A DNA stretch of 64,000 nt from Todiramphus chloris collaris (lineage: Eukaryota; Chordata; Aves; Coraciiformes; Alcedinidae). Location of the stretch: NCBI GenBank assembly GCA_025345505.1, contig JANVCC010000022.1, positions 26,201,621-26,265,620 of the forward strand, given 5' to 3'. Made by a program: the position numbers and the translations under genes. Below are positions 1 through 12,418 of this stretch, one piece after another (position 1 is the first letter of the stretch; each line of letters starts with the position of its first letter). Below the pieces are notes generated by a model. That model was not told the DNA's origin and did no database searches. It worked only from the letters and a program-made list of their open reading frames with translations.

Positions 1-1899
1 ACTGAGGCAGGAAATACCAGCAATACTGCAAGTGGCTTCTTGGGCCAGGACCCAGGCACCTTCCAAGCTGGTTGGAGATGGGATATTGCCACAAGCAGCA
101 CAGATTCATACTGCTTTGCTTACATGGACACCACAGCAATCTTTCTCACTGTTTTTTTTTTTTAATTCCAGGACACTCCCCACTTTTGAGACCATTTTAC
201 CCCTAAATGTCTGCACACGGGCCTTCCTGTACTGTCTGCCCACAGCTAGATTCAGCGTAGAGAAGTCTGCTTTTACTTTTATTTCTTCACAGGTTGTTTG
301 GTTGCTTGCACGTCCAAGGTTGTATCTATGACAGTCATCGGGTTATTGATTGCCTTGAAGGATGCTACACACCCACAGTGTTGCTGAACCACAGTTCCAT
401 GAAGAGCCCATGGGATGAATTTTCACCAGATTTTCAGGTCCCAGGGAGCTGTTAGAAGGGGGATGTACTTCCCTCATCTACCTAAGTTTTAGCTCACTGC
501 AGGAGTGAACCACTTGGAGGATGTGCCTCAGTCACCTGGGTAGCAGCCAGAACTGATTCCATCCAGATGCTCTCTAAATGGCTTTCAGATGTCCCTCCTC
601 TAGGAGAATGGCTTGGCACCTAATACCCAGTTTGAAGTGTGGCTCAGACAGGTTTCTCCTTGTCCAGTGCTTCCAAGAACTCATCAATCTAGCAGCTTCC
701 TCAAGTCACCAGGTGTTCTGTCCTGCCAAGCCTTCTCCAAGGAGATGGTGATGACAAAGTTCACTTTATGGTAGGGGAGGAGCAAGCCTACCTCCAAGCA
801 TTATCTCTGCCAGATATGGAGAAATGGGTGAAAGAAACTACAAAGCACTGGAAAATCAGACTGCACTGGTCATGGCCATCCCAGCAGCGGAGGAAACCTT
901 GCTGGATAGAAATTAGCTTTCTGCTGCTGGACTTGGCTCTTAACTTCAAAGGGGGCTGAGCCTTAGCTGGTTTTGAACTCAGTATCTCAGTTCTTCCATT
1001 TGTTACCTAAAGCAGGCCAATTTTTGTAATTTTTGGAAACTCATTTCATGTAATATCATAACTCGACGGTACAAGAAAAAAATACTTTAAATAAATACCG
1101 GCTTGTTTTGTGACACAAAAACCAGATACAGTGTATGGAAAATATAACCTCCTTCCATCTGGAAATGGCTTGGAATTATCTACTTTTTCTTGTAACTTAT
1201 TTTCTACAAGTCTCTGCTTTGAGGGTGATTTACTGCAAACATCTCTGTGTTCCCTTTGCTGTATTGATTCATAAGAAATCTTTTCACAATGAAATCATAA
1301 TTTCCATGCACCAAAAAATTGTCAGATAGAAGATGAAGAATATTATTGTAACAGGAAAATGGTTAGGACAAAGAAAGCTTATAATTTTGTAAACAGAGGT
1401 TGGGAGGAGGCTTTTGGGATTGAGTTTCTGGGCAGCGAGTCAGAGGGTTTTTCTTTTCTTATTTTGAAGACTCTACTGGCAATGTCTACAACCCAGAAAG
1501 AAATAAATATAAACATTTCTCCTCTCCAACACGGCTTTGATAGTTCAATTAGAAGAATTGAGGATTTGATTAAGGATGTGCCCAGGAACCTTGTCTGTCT
1601 TGGACAACTGTTATAAACTTAAGGGTCCTCTCCAACCACTCCCAGCTTGCCAGAGACTTAGCGAGATGCTATCTTCTACTGCTGAATGTTTAAGCGACAA
1701 AGACGAAGGATTTCATGCCACAGATGTGATGGTGTCACCCATCCTCGGGGGGTAAAGAGGAGGCGAGGAGAGCACTTTCCAACTACAATGAAAATTTTGG
1801 AGTTAAAATCCATTGGAAAAAAAGGCTACAGTCTCCTTCCCTCCCATTAGTCACAGTGAGTAACTGGGAGAAGGGGGTGATGGTTGCGGAAAGGAATGA
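1..1899. other. Non-genic stretch, no gene seen
   Basis: No coding frame, RNA gene or recognisable repeat is supported here. The only structure is a T12 run (152-163) and an AT-rich patch around 1015-1110. Two polypyrimidine-AG strings (ending near 170 and 292) resemble splice acceptors, but no credible exon follows either. Confidence 0.6.
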
Positions 1900-2240
1900 C
1901 ATTTCACTAAGAAAAACAGCTTATGGTATTTGCAAACACTTAGCAAAGCAGGTGATTACTGTTGTTTTGCTTGCTTAAACCATTCTTCTCTTTTGGATAA
2001 CTCAACTTTTTTTTTTGTGGAACAATCAGAAAAAATGTGCAGGAAATTGTGAAATTTTTTTCTTCTATTTTTGTGCATTTCGACAATTGCCAGCAACGAC
2101 TGATTTGGTTTCTAAACGTTGCCACTCTGCTGGGATAGCTTATTGGGAAGGCATGTGTGGAACGGCTCCTCCCAAGGGAAACATTCTGCGTTGCATGTGA
2201 ATCTTCAGCTTCATCGTGTTTTGGCAACGGAACGAGGAGA
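1900..2240. promoter_or_regulatory. Candidate conserved non-coding element
   Basis: An AT-rich block with little low-complexity sequence apart from T8-T10 runs. About eight CpG dinucleotides survive between 2088 and 2236, while the surrounding kilobases are CpG-poor. In bird genomes, retained CpGs in non-repetitive, non-coding DNA often mark purifying selection or lack of methylation. Short open frames cross it on both strands and match nothing I know. The regulatory call is inference, since conservation cannot be measured here. Confidence 0.25.
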
Positions 2241-2311
2241 GAGAGAGAAACTAGTAAGCAACTTCTGGGCAGCTCCACTCAGCTCACCTGGAATTGATTT
2301 TCAAGGGACTC

Positions 2312-2348
2312 ATCTTCATCTGATGTAAATCAGCACAGCTCCGTGGTC
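2312..2348 (+). repeat. Possible fragment of an ancient amniote palindromic repeat
   Basis: The string TGTAAATCAGCACAGCTCCG (2322-2341) closely resembles part of an old dispersed amniote repeat that I recall reading roughly as a GGTGTAAATCAGCATAGCTCC core followed by a TTGAAGTCAATGG palindrome. Only about 35 bases align by eye and the palindromic half is missing. I cannot name the family. The short length makes chance similarity possible. Confidence 0.3.
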
Positions 2349-5300
2349 TTTGCTTGATTGGGTATTTCCCGAAAGTCTTGTATCTGAGCAAGGAAAAGGT
2401 TTGCATGCCATAGAAAGTCTTTCTGTCACAATGTTCTGCCTGTACCCCCTGAGGCTGCATCCTCCAGGAAGCTTGGGGATACTTATGAGTTCTGAACATC
2501 TGTTTCAGGTTTCTACACTACTGGGGGAGACAGGTACTTGGCTGGGAGACTTTATTTGTGTGCAGAAAAATTCTGCTTGGGCAGAACCAGGAAAATTCCT
2601 TTCTGGGGCACATGGCCCTTCAAGGTTCAGTGCCAGTGACACATTTGGAGCTGCTGATCTAGGGCCTTGTAAACTCCAGCTCTGGTTTCACAGCTTTTGT
2701 GAACTGCTTTGGAAAAGCCTCCAACACTCTTGTCCAGGTTCACCACCTCCTTTCCCAGCTGTAAAAATAACCCAGGGTGGGACAGAGAGCTACAGCCTCT
2801 CCCCTTCCAGTGGACTTCAGCAGATGTCCTGATGGATGGTGAAAGCCAACTCTGTGGAGGTGTCAATGGAATTTGGCTGCAGGAGGAACTTGGTTTATTC
2901 TGTCATTCATCAGGGCTGTGATTGCTGCCTGACAACTGGCAAAATCAGCTAATTTCATTCAACCAACAGTGAAACTCTAGATCTCTTCTGCTTGGAGGTC
3001 CTTCCAACCTTCTGCATGCCCCCATTCTCTGGTTGACTCCAGACACCCTGGGATGGCCAGCAAGTGTTATTTCAAACTGGTGATGAGGTTTAGCTCTGAC
3101 CTAGGCATTTACAGGGACAATTAGCCTCAGATCAGTTTGGCAAAGCTGACAAATCATATTATTCTTTCTCCTTTGCCTTCTTCCCTGCAGACAATATTTG
3201 TTGTCATCATCTGTGATCCAGAAGGATGTGGGTGTTTCAGGACTGACTGGAGAAAAATTTGGACCAATGGAAGTAAAATTCCCACATTCATGCTTTCTTG
3301 GGCCATGTGTCTTTGCTGTTACCTGCAGAGCAGTAATGGGGAAGGAAGAAAACATTCACACCAGGCGTTGAGACAGCAGTGATCTCTTGAAATCAGTGAT
3401 CATCTGGAAACAGAGTTTCCTGCACATTTGGATTGAGACCGAAAACAAATGTGCTTTCTCTGCAACTTTCTCTAGATTCTCCTGTTATTTTTCTGACCTA
3501 CCCAAATGAGTGGACAGTTATGTGGTTCTTCCACATGGCTCTTCTTGAGCATCTCAAGGACAGAATCCAGGGGACTGATTTCACGTCATGGCATCATTTT
3601 ATCTTCCTTGAAAGACTCTCTGGATTAATCTGAGATCTCTCTGTTTAACTTCCAGTGCAGGATCCATGCTCAGGCAAAGGACTGAAGTCCTGAACTGTGG
3701 TAGGACCACCAAGTTTCTTCTATCATGGATCTCACTGTTAGCTGCAGGATGAAACAGTACTTCTCATTGTGACTCACCAGGACTCTTCAAGACAGCTGTC
3801 AGATTCCTCTGCCCTGCTCAACCATCTCAAATCACAGCTGATACCCCTGAATTTGGCTTGATGAGATAACTACACCTGCAGTGGGCAATCCAACAGAGGA
3901 AGCTGCCTAAGTCCTGTGCATTGACAGTCTTTGTGGCTTTCACCAACCAGCTCCTTTTCCAGTTATAACCTGTACCTGACATGGCCAAGTTTCTACATCT
4001 CACCTTAGTCCCAGACAGAGCAGTGAAGCAAAATGCAGTCTTGCAAGGATTCTCATTTCCTCAGCTCATCCCAGCGCCTTATTTCATCCTTCATTTTGTA
4101 CATCCTTGGAAATGGTGATATTTTGCTCTGTGAGGCCAGGCTGCATAGTCTGCTTCCCGAAGCTTGTAGTCTCAAGCTCCAGGTTGATAGTTATCCTTGC
4201 CCACTCTTCTGTCATCACTTGTGATCAACACCCAGAGCTTCTGAGAGAGAGATAAAAATACCATAATGCATATAATTGAGCAGCACCATAATATAGGTAT
4301 AGGGAAATCCCATGATGTTGCATCCTGAGCCCAAGCTAGTGGTTTGGAAAAGGTTTGTGAGCTTTGGATGGCTTTCAGGATCTGTTCTGCTAACAAGGTC
4401 CCTGTTCCCGTCTCTTGGTGGAAGTGACAGGCAGTGTGTGCTTGTGGTCAAAGCATTTCCTTGTAATTGCCTTGACTCTACCCATGACCCCATCCAGGCC
4501 TGAGCCACTCTCTGAAATCCGTATTTCCTGAAGCATCTCCTCAACTCTGCTGCCTCTGGCTTTGAGAAATGTGTCTGCTCAAATGATGTGGTTTCTTCAC
4601 CTGCATGGCAAGGACTGACATGACCTGCCATTTGGCAACACAGGAGAGGTTTCTGTTGTCCTGTCCATTATGGACAGGAGTGGAAGAAGAGTGCTCCTGT
4701 GCTAGCTGGATACATCTGCCAGATTGCACTCTGGTTGTGAAGACTTGCTGAACTTTGCTTGCTCATCTGAAACAGCTGCCCTCAGTCCTTTTCCAGTCTC
4801 CCCAGTCCTGCTCCACCCCTGCTTCCCATCCTACCATGTGCCTGTCAGACTCACTGTCTGCACAGGTATTTCCAGGCATCCGAGAGAGCAGCACATTCCT
4901 GCCTGCAAAGCACAACCCCACAGCTGTATTGCAAACAGCTTTTTGGGGGGTGGTACCCGACCAGGGGATTTCTCTCTGTGTTGAATCACATTTCAAACAC
5001 AGACCCCTTTCCTGACCTGGGGTAGGACTGAACAAGGAAAAAAAAAGGTGAATTTGCACAGGTAATTGTTATGAACCTCCAGGCCCAGGACACAAAAATG
5101 TTTCTTCTCATGTAGCTGAAAACACCAACCTATATCACACCAGACTGATGTTCTTGAGCTTCACCCAGGGTAGGGTTGGGGCAAGCAACCATGAGAGATT
5201 TTTCTAGCGTTTCAGTGGGACCAGGATTTCACTGAAATTGAAAGTCCTCGTTCTGCCACCATTACTTTATGTTTCCTCCCCTGAATGCTTTTGTACCCCT

Positions 5301-5989
5301 TTCTCTTGAGCACAGCTCCTGACCTCCAGCTTAGCTTAGGGGCCATTCCAGTGTGTGTTGTGTGTTGTGTCAAGTATTAGCAAACTTGTTGAGATGTGTC
5401 AGATATCTTTTCAGAGACCTCCATTAATTCAGGCCTGACTTTGACTGTAGACACAAACTCCTAGTCACCTGCAGAAATCCCTGAAAACATCATAGGAGAA
5501 GGAGGAGAGCCTTGTGGGAGGAACTCCTGGACACTGAGTGGGGTCCTCAACTCCCATCAAAGTCTTTAGACATTACATTACATAAAGTTGAATGAATCCA
5601 GGGTCCTCAAGGGGTGAAGATTCATGCCAAAGGAACTGGAATTTCTTGGACTCTTCATCTGATTGCATGGCCAAGCCCAAGTGTGAGCTTTTCAAAGGAC
5701 AGGTGCTGAGTATTGTGCTGAGTACACCAGGCTCCAGGCAGGTGAGAGCATAGGGTGCTCTTTAGAGTCAAATAGTATAAAGTGCCTACAAGGGGAACAA
5801 GCTTAGAGCGTTCAGATCACTCAAGAAAAAAAAAAAATCATGTCTTCATCACTTTTTTAGGTATTGCTGGAAGCCACACTATAAATTAAGGATGACTAGA
5901 TGTACACGAATGGTTGAAGATAAATGAAGTCATGGGTAAAAGGGACCTTTTCAGCCCCTAGCATGGCATAAAGGAGGACCGTCAGTCAA
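2349..5989. other. Non-genic stretch, largely featureless
   Basis: Unique-looking sequence of moderate GC. A 160-codon open frame (2350-2832) and several shorter ones exist, but they overlap frames on the other strand, show no domain and are of chance length. The only repeat candidate is the short CR1-like tail at 2976-3011. A short imperfect GTGTGTTGT repeat lies at 5351-5370. Confidence 0.55.
2976..3011 (+). repeat. Possible degraded CR1 3' tail
   Basis: The order CTAGAT, ATCTCTT, GAGGTCCTTCCAACCTT matches the segment just before the ATTCTATG tail of avian CR1 (CTAGATGATCTTTAAGGTCCCTTCCAACC). The terminal octamers are not visible and upstream sequence does not align by eye. It may be a very old 5'-truncated copy or chance. 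Confidence 0.3.
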
Positions 5990-6132
5990 GAAATTATAGA
6001 AAGATCAGTGTCAAAGGAGGGATAGGGGGATGGGTGCAAAGCAAGCTGTGGATAGAAGAAGGCAGAGTGAGGGGTGGGGAACAGCTTTAGGGAAGGGAGA
6101 GGATGGCTGGTGAAAGTGGTGGGATGGAGCAA
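5990..6132 (+). repeat. Purine-rich G/A tract
   Basis: The plus strand is strongly purine-biased with many G3-G5 runs (around 6017-6035, 6069-6080 and 6091-6110), broken by short pyrimidine interruptions. It is not a clean tandem repeat. Such strand-biased tracts are prone to unusual structure. The 92-codon open frame on the minus strand here is low-complexity (Pro, Ser, Phe rich) and is not considered a gene. Confidence 0.45.
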
Positions 6133-6608
6133 TGTGAAGGTAGCAACTGTGTTCAGGGTAGAAAAAGAGTAGATGGAATCTGCACCCTTGCAGCCAATAC
6201 TGGAAAATGGCAGCAACTGGGTTGGGAGACCTTCAGTCTCTACTTGAGACAGTAGAGGTGGCACATTATGAGGACCTCTTTGCTTTCAGACCCCATCCCA
6301 TACCCACACAGGACAAAGTGGAACCTGCTGACCCCCAGCTGCAGAGAGGGGCACTCTAGCCAAGGAGCACCTGGGAAGGTGGCAATGCCATGGCTGGGAA
6401 ATGTCTCCCAGGAGCAGATGCCTTTAAAGAAAAAACACCTAACCAAAATCCTATGGGTTGGAGAAGGAAAGCAGAGAAGTCCCTTCAGCTGTTGAAATTG
6501 CCTTGTCAGCATCCGTGAGCAGTTGGCTGGCTTACTGGCTCTGACAAAAATTGATGGGGACCATGTGGCAGTCAACACGGGAGAGGGTGGGAAAGTGCCA
6601 AGTTTTCC

Positions 6609-6650
6609 TACGTATGTGTGTGTGTATATATATATGAGTGTGTATTTATT
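6609..6650. repeat. (GT)n(AT)n dinucleotide tract, Z-DNA-prone
   Basis: Positions 6609-6636 alternate pyrimidine and purine without a break (CGTATG, then GT repeats, then AT repeats), followed by a short GTGTGTATT remnant. Alternating tracts of this length can adopt Z-DNA under supercoiling and are usually polymorphic in length. Confidence 0.7.
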
Positions 6651-6854
6651 ATCCCATCTCTTCTGCAGTTGCCTGCGTGACTTGTGCCAGCAAGCTGTGG
6701 AGATGTGGCCTTTCCCCGGAATGAGGAATGCGTCAAGGAAAGTGCGGTTGCATATACTTATGAACATATGGAGGCCCTGGAGTCACGCCACACAGTTTGC
6801 CATTAATTGAAATAGGCTGGCTAACCTCTTATTGTGGCCATGAGGAGCAACCTT

Positions 6855-6881
6855 GGGGGAGGGATGGCAGAGGGGGAGGGG
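6855..6881 (+). other. G-run cluster, possible G-quadruplex
   Basis: Four G runs (5, 3, 5 and 4 bases) are separated by loops of 1, 8 and 1 bases. The middle loop is one base longer than the usual rule allows, so this is a borderline quadruplex candidate. Confidence 0.4.
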
Positions 6882-8392
6882 AATTCTGTGCATGGGCACA
6901 GCCCATCTTCCAAAATGTGACTCGGAGAAGAAAACATCTCCCCTTTCTCCTCTAACTCTTCCAGGATGGAGGGAGGAAGATGCAAGGATACAGTGGATCT
7001 AGAAGCAGGAAGGGAAAGCTGTGCCCAAAGAGTGGACTGAAGGTTGCCCCAAAGTAACATCCTTTTGCACCTGAATTAGATCCATGTTCCACTGGCCTGG
7101 CCACTTCCCTCAAAGACAAAGTGCTGTGTGGGCAATAAGAGATGGAAAGATGTTCCCAGTGTGAGGAGAAGAGAGAGGAAGAGGGCAAATGTGGGGCAAC
7201 TTGCAGCAGCAACGTGGGCAGCTCCTGAAAAGGAATAGCATGGGAGAAGAAGAGGGCCAGCAGCACCTGGGCTGTTCTATGGGCACAGCAAAAAGCAGTC
7301 ACAGAGACAAGTGACTTCTGGCTGCTGCTGTACTACTGAATTTCTGGGGAATGTTCATGTATGGCCAAATGATGTCTGTCCTCCTTGCACCCATGCAGTC
7401 TCTGAAGTGAGCTTGGGATAATAAGGTCTACTTCTAGTATGGGCTCAAAGACATCCTGATGCATCGTGGACAGGTTGCACAAGCTGAGTCTGGGCTGAGT
7501 CACTTCTACACTTGAGTAGTGTAGAAGAGCACTTGGCTCTTCCTCTAGGTACCCAACCTTAGGATTCTGGTGCACCTGAGCATCTCATCACTTCTTCATT
7601 TCTTTTTTGAATCAGGCTTTCTAATGCTTGCTTCCTTCCCATAGATGCCCACATGATTGCTGAATGCTTGGACACATCTAGGTCGAGGTACTCCAGGGGC
7701 TGTTAAAAGGTCACCTGCTTTGTTTCTTGCATATATTGCAAGAGGTGGCATTTGAAGTGGTGGAAATGTTGCATGATCTGTCCTTGGGCTATATTGGTGG
7801 TGTGAAATCTTGGAGTGAAGATAGCCAGAGAGAAATACCTCTGGGTATTTTACCCTAGAAATGTCTGGATTAACCTAGACCCAGCATCACACCCTATTCA
7901 TCTTTTTCCCACCTATGGAATGGAGTACCCACCTGGACAGCTATTACCATCTCCTGACTGTGGAATTCCCATGAAAGCTTTCTTGCACCTCAGCTCTCAG
8001 AGCTTCAGTCTACATCTCTTGGCCACGTGGAGATTTCAGTATGCCAGAAGACTGTATGCCTTGGGGAAAAGTCACCAACTTTTTGTGGTATGTCGATCAC
8101 AGTGAAATATACAGCTCCTGTCACTCCAACTTCTTCATTACTTTGTTGAGGGGTGTATTCTTACCAGCTTCTCTGCTATGTTTCTTTTCCCATCTCTCAT
8201 GTTCATTTCAGAAGAATTCAGTTTGTCCTTCAGGAGCAACTGTGGGAAAACATGGAGGGGAGGACTATCAGCACCCTTGTGATTTCATCAGGTCCTTTTC
8301 TTCAAAGTGGGAGAGCTCTGCTGAATACCTTAGGTCAGATAAGCCTGTCCAGGTTCAGGACACCTCCAAACTCAAGTCCAGGATGTTGGGGT

Positions 8393-8447
8393 ATTTTATT
8401 TTATTTTATTTTATTTTATTTTATTTTATTTTATTTTATTTTATTTT
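8393..8447. repeat. (ATTTT)11 microsatellite
   Basis: Eleven uninterrupted copies of ATTTT, with A at every fifth base from 8393 to 8443, ending in TTTTT then CTTTAG. The perfect copies suggest a young, length-variable locus. Two open frames running into it gain artificial Phe/Tyr/Leu-rich ends and are not genes. Confidence 0.95.
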
Positions 8448-11400
8448 TCTTTAGAAATGGAATAGAGATAATAAGCTAAAACGGAGAAAAATTCTGAATT
8501 ACCTCTTCAGTGAGGACATAACATGCAAGAAAGCAAAGAAACACAGTGTCATTGTCTAGAAACAAAATTCACAGAATATATACAAAACTTACATAGGGAA
8601 TTTCCTGCAAAAACATGGGATATCACAATTATTATGGGAAAATAGACTTTTAAAAATAAATTTTCAGGGAAAAAAAAGTGCTTACAAGATGACATCGAGA
8701 ATATACTGCTTTTGTATCACCCGTTTTCCTAATGGAGGCAATTACAAAATATACCCCATGTTAATTGTTTGGGTGTAAAGGGAAACAATATGCAACATGC
8801 TTTTCTGTCTTATTGATAGTTCTTGTAATGAGCTGAATGAGTATTTTCCTTGAGCTGCTCTAGGAAGTTGCTTACTGAAAAAGAATAAGGTCTGGTTTTG
8901 ATGTATAACATTGTTAGAATATTTTAATGAAGGTTCAAAGAGTTTTCTAAAACATATGCAGGTGGATCCATTCATCATCAGGCACTATGGATGTGCCCAA
9001 AATATTTCAGGATATGTCATTGCTGATGGTGTGAATCTGTATTTTACAGCTCCTTAACTCCATTTTCCTTGGGCTGCTGAGTCTTGGGTAGATGTCTGCT
9101 TACATCTGTCCACATACGAAGTCCAGTTTGACGGTGCCTTTGAATGGAAATGAGCTTGTAAATACCATTACAACTATGTATGTTAAGATGCAGATGAAGA
9201 GTCCTACATGTCTCTAACCATGCTAATTGAACCTCCATGTCCCAGAGATCTAAAAGATGAGAGACAGCAGCTGGACGATGTGGTAAATAGGAAGGGGTGG
9301 GTGACAGCGGATGGATGACCAATAAATACGATAGGAGATGTGCAATTCCCAGCTGGCCAGGGACAGTAACCACAACTTGCTCTCTGTTCATAGTTCACCT
9401 TACGATACATTTCATCATCCACAGCACATTTTGCCAGAGGTTCTTTCAGCATTGAAATACTTAGATGATACAAAACAAAGGACAGGAAAAAGAAAACAAG
9501 TATCTCTCTGCCTCCACTCCATTCTTTCTTTCTGCACATTTGTGCCAGGTCCAGAAGAAGATCAGGGAAGGGAAAAGCTTTTTGCACTTGACATAGCTGG
9601 GCAAGGAAGCCCAGGATAAAGTAGCAGAGGTGGCATTCCAAATGTTAATACATGAGGAGTATCGGGTGTGTGATGAGCAGCAGCAGGTGGGTTGAGGAGA
9701 TCAAGCCCTCTGCTGTATATGGCCACATGCTAACTCTGGTGGGTCTCCTCTTACATCAGCCTCTGGAGGGAAAACTAGGGAAACCTGTCCTCCAAACCAG
9801 TGATGTGATTGGTTGAAAGAGGAGTGCTAAGAAGGGAAGAGAGAGGATTGTGGCTGTTTTAAAAACAAGGGAATAGTTGTTTGGCATCTGTGCTCTGGTA
9901 CCTCCCCAGGCAAGTAATGCCAGTTGCTACCATGAGGGTTGTGCTTTAGTGTTCCCACAATGGTTCCCTTGGGTTCTAGGGTCTACAGCTTTCCCTCACC
10001 TTCCCATGTTTCCTTCCTCACCACCCAGATTACCATTTACGCCATTAAGTGTGTGCTGGTGTTCATGCAAGGATGTGTGTGCACATGGCAGGATGGCATG
10101 GTAGTCCTGCAAATGATGGTCTATAGCACCCATTTTGAGAACCTTTTTCAACTATATTTAGATTGTTTGTTTTGTTCTGTTTTTTTAAAAAGCATTGCTT
10201 TTTGTTCCAAAGGAAACTGCACTGAATGTGTAAGTATGTGTTTTTTAGGCAAATAGTTTCCTTTACAGTAAAGCTTGTGGGGTGAAAAACAAAGTTCAAA
10301 CAAAAAAATGAGATGAGTGTGCCAAAATCTGCATCATTCTTTTGGGGTTTAAGAATTACGTGGATTTTTCCCTTGCTGCTTTCTGAACATGAGCTCCACA
10401 AGCCCTATCTGCTTATGACCTCGTATGCCCTGCATCGCAACATCTTTTGGACAGGCATGATCCATCTCTGTCGTGACCTGAAAAGACAGATGCATTGCAT
10501 GACAAAGGGGACAAGGTATCCATTTATTCATAACATGAAGCCTAAAGCTGTCCTAAATCTTTGTGTGAACATCAAAACCAAGGAAGCTTTGTTTCACATA
10601 CAGCTTGAAGGTGAGCACCTCTGTGGATTCTCTGAAGTCCTGTAAAGGGTTGAGCTCATGAAGCACTGGGTGTTTTTATTAGACATGTGCTTTTTTATTT
10701 CTTCTGCTTGGCCAATAATTTTCATGAAACTCATAGACAGCTCCTATTTTGGAGCTATCTTTTCTATTTTCTTAAAACTGACCTGTGAGTTAAAAAACTA
10801 GTAGGAAGAACTCAGACAAATCTATTGGCAGACTAAAAGACACTGTAATCTCACATGCCTGGTTTCCTAAGTAAACCTGTCTAAAAGCCTTAAGCATCAT
10901 TAGTAAATCATCTGTTACTTCCATCAGCATTTTTTGAATGCAGGACTGTGATTTCTCCCAGAACAGATGGAACCTGGCGTCTCATTAGAAAGATTTCTTT
11001 GTAGTGACCTGTGCAATATTCGTTTATCCTAAGGGAAATAGTGAACAGGAAAGGAAGCTCTATTTTCCACATGTCCAGCTACTTTAAACCCAATGTTATA
11101 GTCAGCTAAGGTGGCTTGCAGAGACAGCCTACATGAACACTGCTGTCTACTGCTGCAGCTGAGCATAGCTCCCATGGCTTTGCGGTGGCTCAGCAGCCAC
11201 AGGACATGGTTCTTTGACTGTTGTGATGCTTGTAAGCCAGCCCTCTGTCTCTCTCTTGTGTCATCAGGCATATTGTAGAAGTCTGTGGATTTCTTTGTGG
11301 GAAAAGTCCCTGTAGAAGTAGTTCAACAAGTGGCAAAGGTAAGGCTGGCTGACGGGTGTCCCCATAGGGAATTTTAGCTGCCACGCATGCAACTCCAAGA

Positions 11401-12368
11401 AAAATTATGTCTAACAGCTCTGAGGCATGTTAGGCTGCATTAACATCTCTCAATCCCTCTCCAAGCAGGGGTCCACCTGGCTCCAGACTGAAGTATCAGT
11501 TTTCCACTGATCTCAATAGGAACCTGAGTAGCCCCTATCACATAAAAGGCACAGGAGGCCCAATGGTGGTAAAAAATAAAATGGAAATATTTCCCATGAC
11601 ATTTGCTGAGGTTTGAGTTGTGTTGTAGTCAAAGCTTGTTTCTGATTTTCTGATTGTTTTTGTCCCTGCCTGATGACCACATTACAGAGCAAAGCCAAAT
11701 CCCTAGCCCCCTGGCCTGACACTTGTCCCTCTTCACCTCTTGTTTCTTCATAAGCAGATCGCCTCAGTTCCAAGCCAAAGCACACCCTGGTCCGAGCTTG
11801 CTCAGGAGGCGCTTTCTGCCAGAAATTTCCCCTGGGAGATTTAAGCAACAAACAAACAAACCAGGCAGCCCTCACAACATCCTGATGACAAACAAACAAA
11901 CAAGCAAGCGCATACAGACTGTGTTCCTGAAACAGCATCTGCCCCTGCTCTCCAGAGCCCGGGGGCAGGAGGCATACTGTGTCCATAAACACAGAGCACT
12001 TGTGTCCGGGTGAATACTTGGAGCAAACTGCAAATCACTGACTTCTTCCCTGGGGAGGTAAAAGGAAAACTCCAGTGAAACCTGTTTCGTGGGCCCAGGC
12101 CCTCTGAAACAGAATGGGGTCAGGATGTTGTTCCTACAGTTGTATTTCCTACTGACCAGTGCACGTTTTCCTCAACTCCTTCTTCCTTCCTGTGTGCAAG
12201 CTGAAAGCTACTTCTCCAGTGGTGTTGGCTCTCTCTTGGAAGCCTGTCTTTCTAACACTTCAGGTGGGATTGACAAGTGGTGTGTCCCAGGGGTCACAAC
12301 ATCACGCATCATGACTGTGGGCTGCCTGTGTATTCCTCCTGGTCAGAACTGCCAGTGGTTTATATTGA
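8448..12368. other. Non-genic stretch
   Basis: No gene or interspersed repeat is recognised. The AT-rich part at 8450-9000 and the block at 10630-10920 look unique. Short CAAA repeats occur at 11848-11862 and 11888-11906. Open frames of up to 159 codons (11513-11992, minus) have no recognisable domain and overlap frames on the other strand. Confidence 0.55.
11848..11908. repeat. Two short (CAAA)n tracts
   Basis: CAACAAACAAACAAACC at 11848-11863 and a second run of CAAACAAACAAACAAG near 11888-11905 are separated by 25 bases of unrelated sequence. They are imperfect simple repeats. A similar mixed CAAG/CAAA run lies at about 33880-33902. Confidence 0.7.
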
Positions 12369-12418
12369 AATTGATGAGAGTCTGCCAAATAATAATTGAT
12401 GAGAGTCTGCCAAATAAT
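12369..12418. repeat. Perfect 25-bp tandem duplication
   Basis: The 25-base unit at 12369-12393 (beginning AATTGATGAGAGTCTG) is repeated exactly at 12394-12418 with no spacer. Identity is complete while surrounding sequence shows no related repeat, which points to a recent local slippage or repair duplication. It lies inside a 160-codon open frame that I do not regard as a gene. Confidence 0.95.

Larger units (their letters stand above)
6133..8392. other. Non-genic stretch with two short simple-sequence tracts
   Basis: Apart from the purine-pyrimidine alternating tract at 6609-6636 and the G-run cluster at 6855-6881, nothing is recognised. A 175-codon minus-strand frame (6240-6767) runs across the dinucleotide repeat, has no domain, and is treated as chance. 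Confidence 0.55.

Noticed and set aside
150-300. Two acceptor-like polypyrimidine-AG strings
   Set aside because: Such strings are frequent by chance, and the intervening frame has no recognisable protein.
1616-1642. GGGTCCTCTCCAACC resembling a CR1 tail
   Set aside because: Only about 15 bases align and no neighbouring CR1 sequence is seen.
3160-3382. Strong-looking splice acceptor (polypyrimidine then CAG at 3187-3189) followed by an open frame
   Set aside because: No donor, domain or neighbouring exon can be recognised.
6240-6767. 175-codon minus-strand open frame
   Set aside because: Runs through a GT/AT dinucleotide tract and shows no domain.
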